This document shows positions 62,675 to 64,000 of a stretch of DNA of 64,000 bases, piece after piece. Position 1 is the first letter of the stretch, and each line of letters opens with the position of its first letter. A program made the translations under genes and the position numbers. Origin of the DNA: Acinetobacter courvalinii (lineage in GTDB: Bacteria > Pseudomonadota > Gammaproteobacteria > Pseudomonadales > Moraxellaceae); NCBI RefSeq assembly GCF_014635545.1, contig NZ_BMDA01000001.1, positions 636,739 to 700,738 of the forward strand, written 5' to 3'. Below the pieces are notes generated by a model that was given only the letters and a program-made list of their open reading frames with translations, was not told the DNA's origin and made no database searches.

Positions 62675-63859
62675 ATGCTGACTTCTCCTCAACATCGTCC
62701 GATGCTGATCGCAACTGTGGCATTGGTCGGACTCAATTTACGGCCTTTTATGACCAGCATTGGGCCAGTTGCGAATCCGATACGAACAGGAACCAGCCTG
62801 AGTTTGCAAGGGATTGCCTTACTCACTTTAGTTCCTATGCTGCTGATGGGAATCATTGCCTTTGTTGGGCCTTCGATACAAAGTGCCTTGGGTGAACGTA
62901 AGGCCATTCTGACGGCTTTAGCAATTATCTGTCTGGGATGTGCATTACGTTTTATTGTGCCGAATGGTGGATTCTTGATTTTGACTGCTGCCATCATTGG
63001 TTTAGGTGTGGCGATTGTACAGGCCTGCTTTCCAAGCATGATCAAAAGAGAATTTGCGGATCATCTAGGGCCGATGATGGGGCTATATTCAGCCATGTTG
63101 ATGGGCGGCGGGGCTTTGGGTGCTTTAATTGCGCCGATAGTCACTAGCGTAAGTGGAGACTGGAAAGTTGGTCTATCGATTTTCACTTTACCCGCAATTG
63201 CTGCATTTCTTCTTGCCAGTTGTTTTTTGGCTCGACCTGCAAAATCTCAATACAAACTTCCATCGGTTGGTGTATTCATGAAACAGCCGCGGACATGGTT
63301 GTTGATTTTTTGCTTTGGGTTGATCAATGGTGGCTACAGCTCAATCGTGGCATGGCTGGCACCTGCGTATCAGGAGCGAGGCTGGAGTGCAACAGCGAGC
63401 GGTAATTTGATGGCAGTACTGACACTCAGTCAAGCTGCGGCAGCATTGCTATTGCCTTATTTATCCCGAAGCAATCAGGACCGCCGGATATGGATTGGTT
63501 TAACTTTGCTCATGCAACTACTTGGATTTGCGGGCTTGGCTTTTATCCCTGAATATCTGCCTTATCTATGGGTCGTGGTTTTAGGGGCAGGCTTGGGTGG
63601 CAGTTTTGCCTTACTGATGATTGTGGTACTTGATCATCTGGCTGATCCCGCACATGCAGGACAGCTTTCTGCCTTGATGCAAGGTGGTGGTTTCTTACTT
63701 GCAGCGCTTGCGCCGTGGCTACTTGCTGTATTTCACGGTCTCACAGGTGGTTATACCCTTGGTTGGATCTGGCATTTGGCAATGGTAGTGGTGGTGAGCA
63801 TACTGATGATCAGACTCAACCCAACACATTACGGTAAAGCCATCCGCTTGACCAAATAA
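62675..63859 (+). CDS. MFS transporter, CynX/NimT-like
   Basis: This 394-residue, 12-helix protein opens with LVGLNLRPFMTSIGPVANPI, the signature of the cyanate/nitroimidazole transporter branch. FCFGLINGGYSSIVAWLAPAY begins the second half. It immediately follows the deaminase gene (3-base gap), so the pair is probably co-translated. The transported compound may be a small nitrogenous molecule linked to the deaminase, by inference only. The last 141 bases of the window after its stop hold no gene that I can recognise. Confidence 0.83.
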   Translation: MLTSPQHRPMLIATVALVGLNLRPFMTSIGPVANPIRTGTSLSLQGIALLTLVPMLLMGIIAFVGPSIQSALGERKAILTALAIICLGCALRFIVPNGGFLILTAAIIGLGVAIVQACFPSMIKREFADHLGPMMGLYSAMLMGGGALGALIAPIVTSVSGDWKVGLSIFTLPAIAAFLLASCFLARPAKSQYKLPSVGVFMKQPRTWLLIFCFGLINGGYSSIVAWLAPAYQERGWSATASGNLMAVLTLSQAAAALLLPYLSRSNQDRRIWIGLTLLMQLLGFAGLAFIPEYLPYLWVVVLGAGLGGSFALLMIVVLDHLADPAHAGQLSALMQGGGFLLAALAPWLLAVFHGLTGGYTLGWIWHLAMVVVVSILMIRLNPTHYGKAIRLTK

Positions 63860-64000
63860 ATCCGCAGCAGCTGAACAAAGGGAAAATGTCTTTTTGAGCA
63901 GCAGCGTGTGCAGTACTTAACAGGGAAGTTTAAAAAAATAAATAGAATGTGACAATTATGGTCATCTATAGACAGAACTGTATAGACATTAAATCGTTTT

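Noticed and set aside
1-64000. CRISPR array, tRNA, prophage or insertion sequence
   Set aside because: No repeated spacer pattern, tRNA-like cloverleaf, integrase, transposase or terminal repeat pair was seen.

Overview
The window reads as chromosomal DNA of an Acinetobacter-like gammaproteobacterium. Base composition is moderately AT-rich, there are two DcaP-type porins of the kind found in that genus, and gene after gene encodes catabolism of organic acids, amino acids and aromatics. No rRNA, tRNA, CRISPR array, phage gene, transposase or origin was seen. The genus is an inference from protein character, not a database match.

Layout. 1-2.9 kb: the end of a CoA-transferase subunit gene, a DcaP-like porin and an MFS transporter. 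2.9-8.0 kb: a thioesterase, then a four-gene acyl-CoA set (large acyl-CoA dehydrogenase, PaaG-like isomerase, class II aldolase-like protein, 2-hydroxyacid dehydrogenase). 8.1-12.8 kb: a fused indolepyruvate ferredoxin oxidoreductase with a divergent LysR regulator. 13.0-22.8 kb: a complete leucine/isovalerate operon liuABCDE on the minus strand, a divergent TetR regulator, an acyl-CoA synthetase and a methyltransferase. 23.0-25.8 kb: a second DcaP-like porin and an AAHS-type aromatic acid transporter. 25.9-32.4 kb: a beta-alanine unit (LysR, bauA transaminase, mmsA, amino acid permease), then an MdcR-like LysR regulator. 32.6-40.9 kb: accessory genes, including a serine hydrolase, an MFS/LysR pair, an AraC regulator, an alanine-rich exported protein, an orphan cysteine-motif protein and an SRPBCC/SDR pair, with an AT-rich stretch near 38.5-39.5 kb. 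40.9-55.5 kb: the most interesting region, an IclR-controlled catabolic cluster. 55.5-60.3 kb: an AraC-linked Baeyer-Villiger monooxygenase with two hydrolases. 60.4-63.9 kb: LysR, ankyrin lipoprotein, deaminase and MFS transporter.

The 42-55.5 kb cluster holds a three-component Rieske oxygenase (ferredoxin, single-type oxygenase subunit, FAD reductase), a dihydrodiol-type SDR, a type I extradiol dioxygenase, an MFS transporter, a cupin, an alpha/beta hydrolase, an SDR lacking the catalytic Tyr and Lys, an L-aspartate dehydrogenase homologue, an aldehyde dehydrogenase, a thiamine-diphosphate enzyme and an outer membrane porin. The first half reads as ring hydroxylation and meta-cleavage. The second half resembles an uncharacterised gene set that I recall around PA3504-PA3511 of Pseudomonas aeruginosa. 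The substrate cannot be read from sequence. An 18-bp perfect palindrome before the first structural gene recurs in near-identical form before iclR (17/18) and before the porin (16/18, both arms intact). This defines a likely three-site IclR regulon whose borders match the cluster borders.

Other control elements include inverted repeats in several divergent promoter regions, notably the tetR/liuA gap, and intrinsic terminators that mark unit ends.
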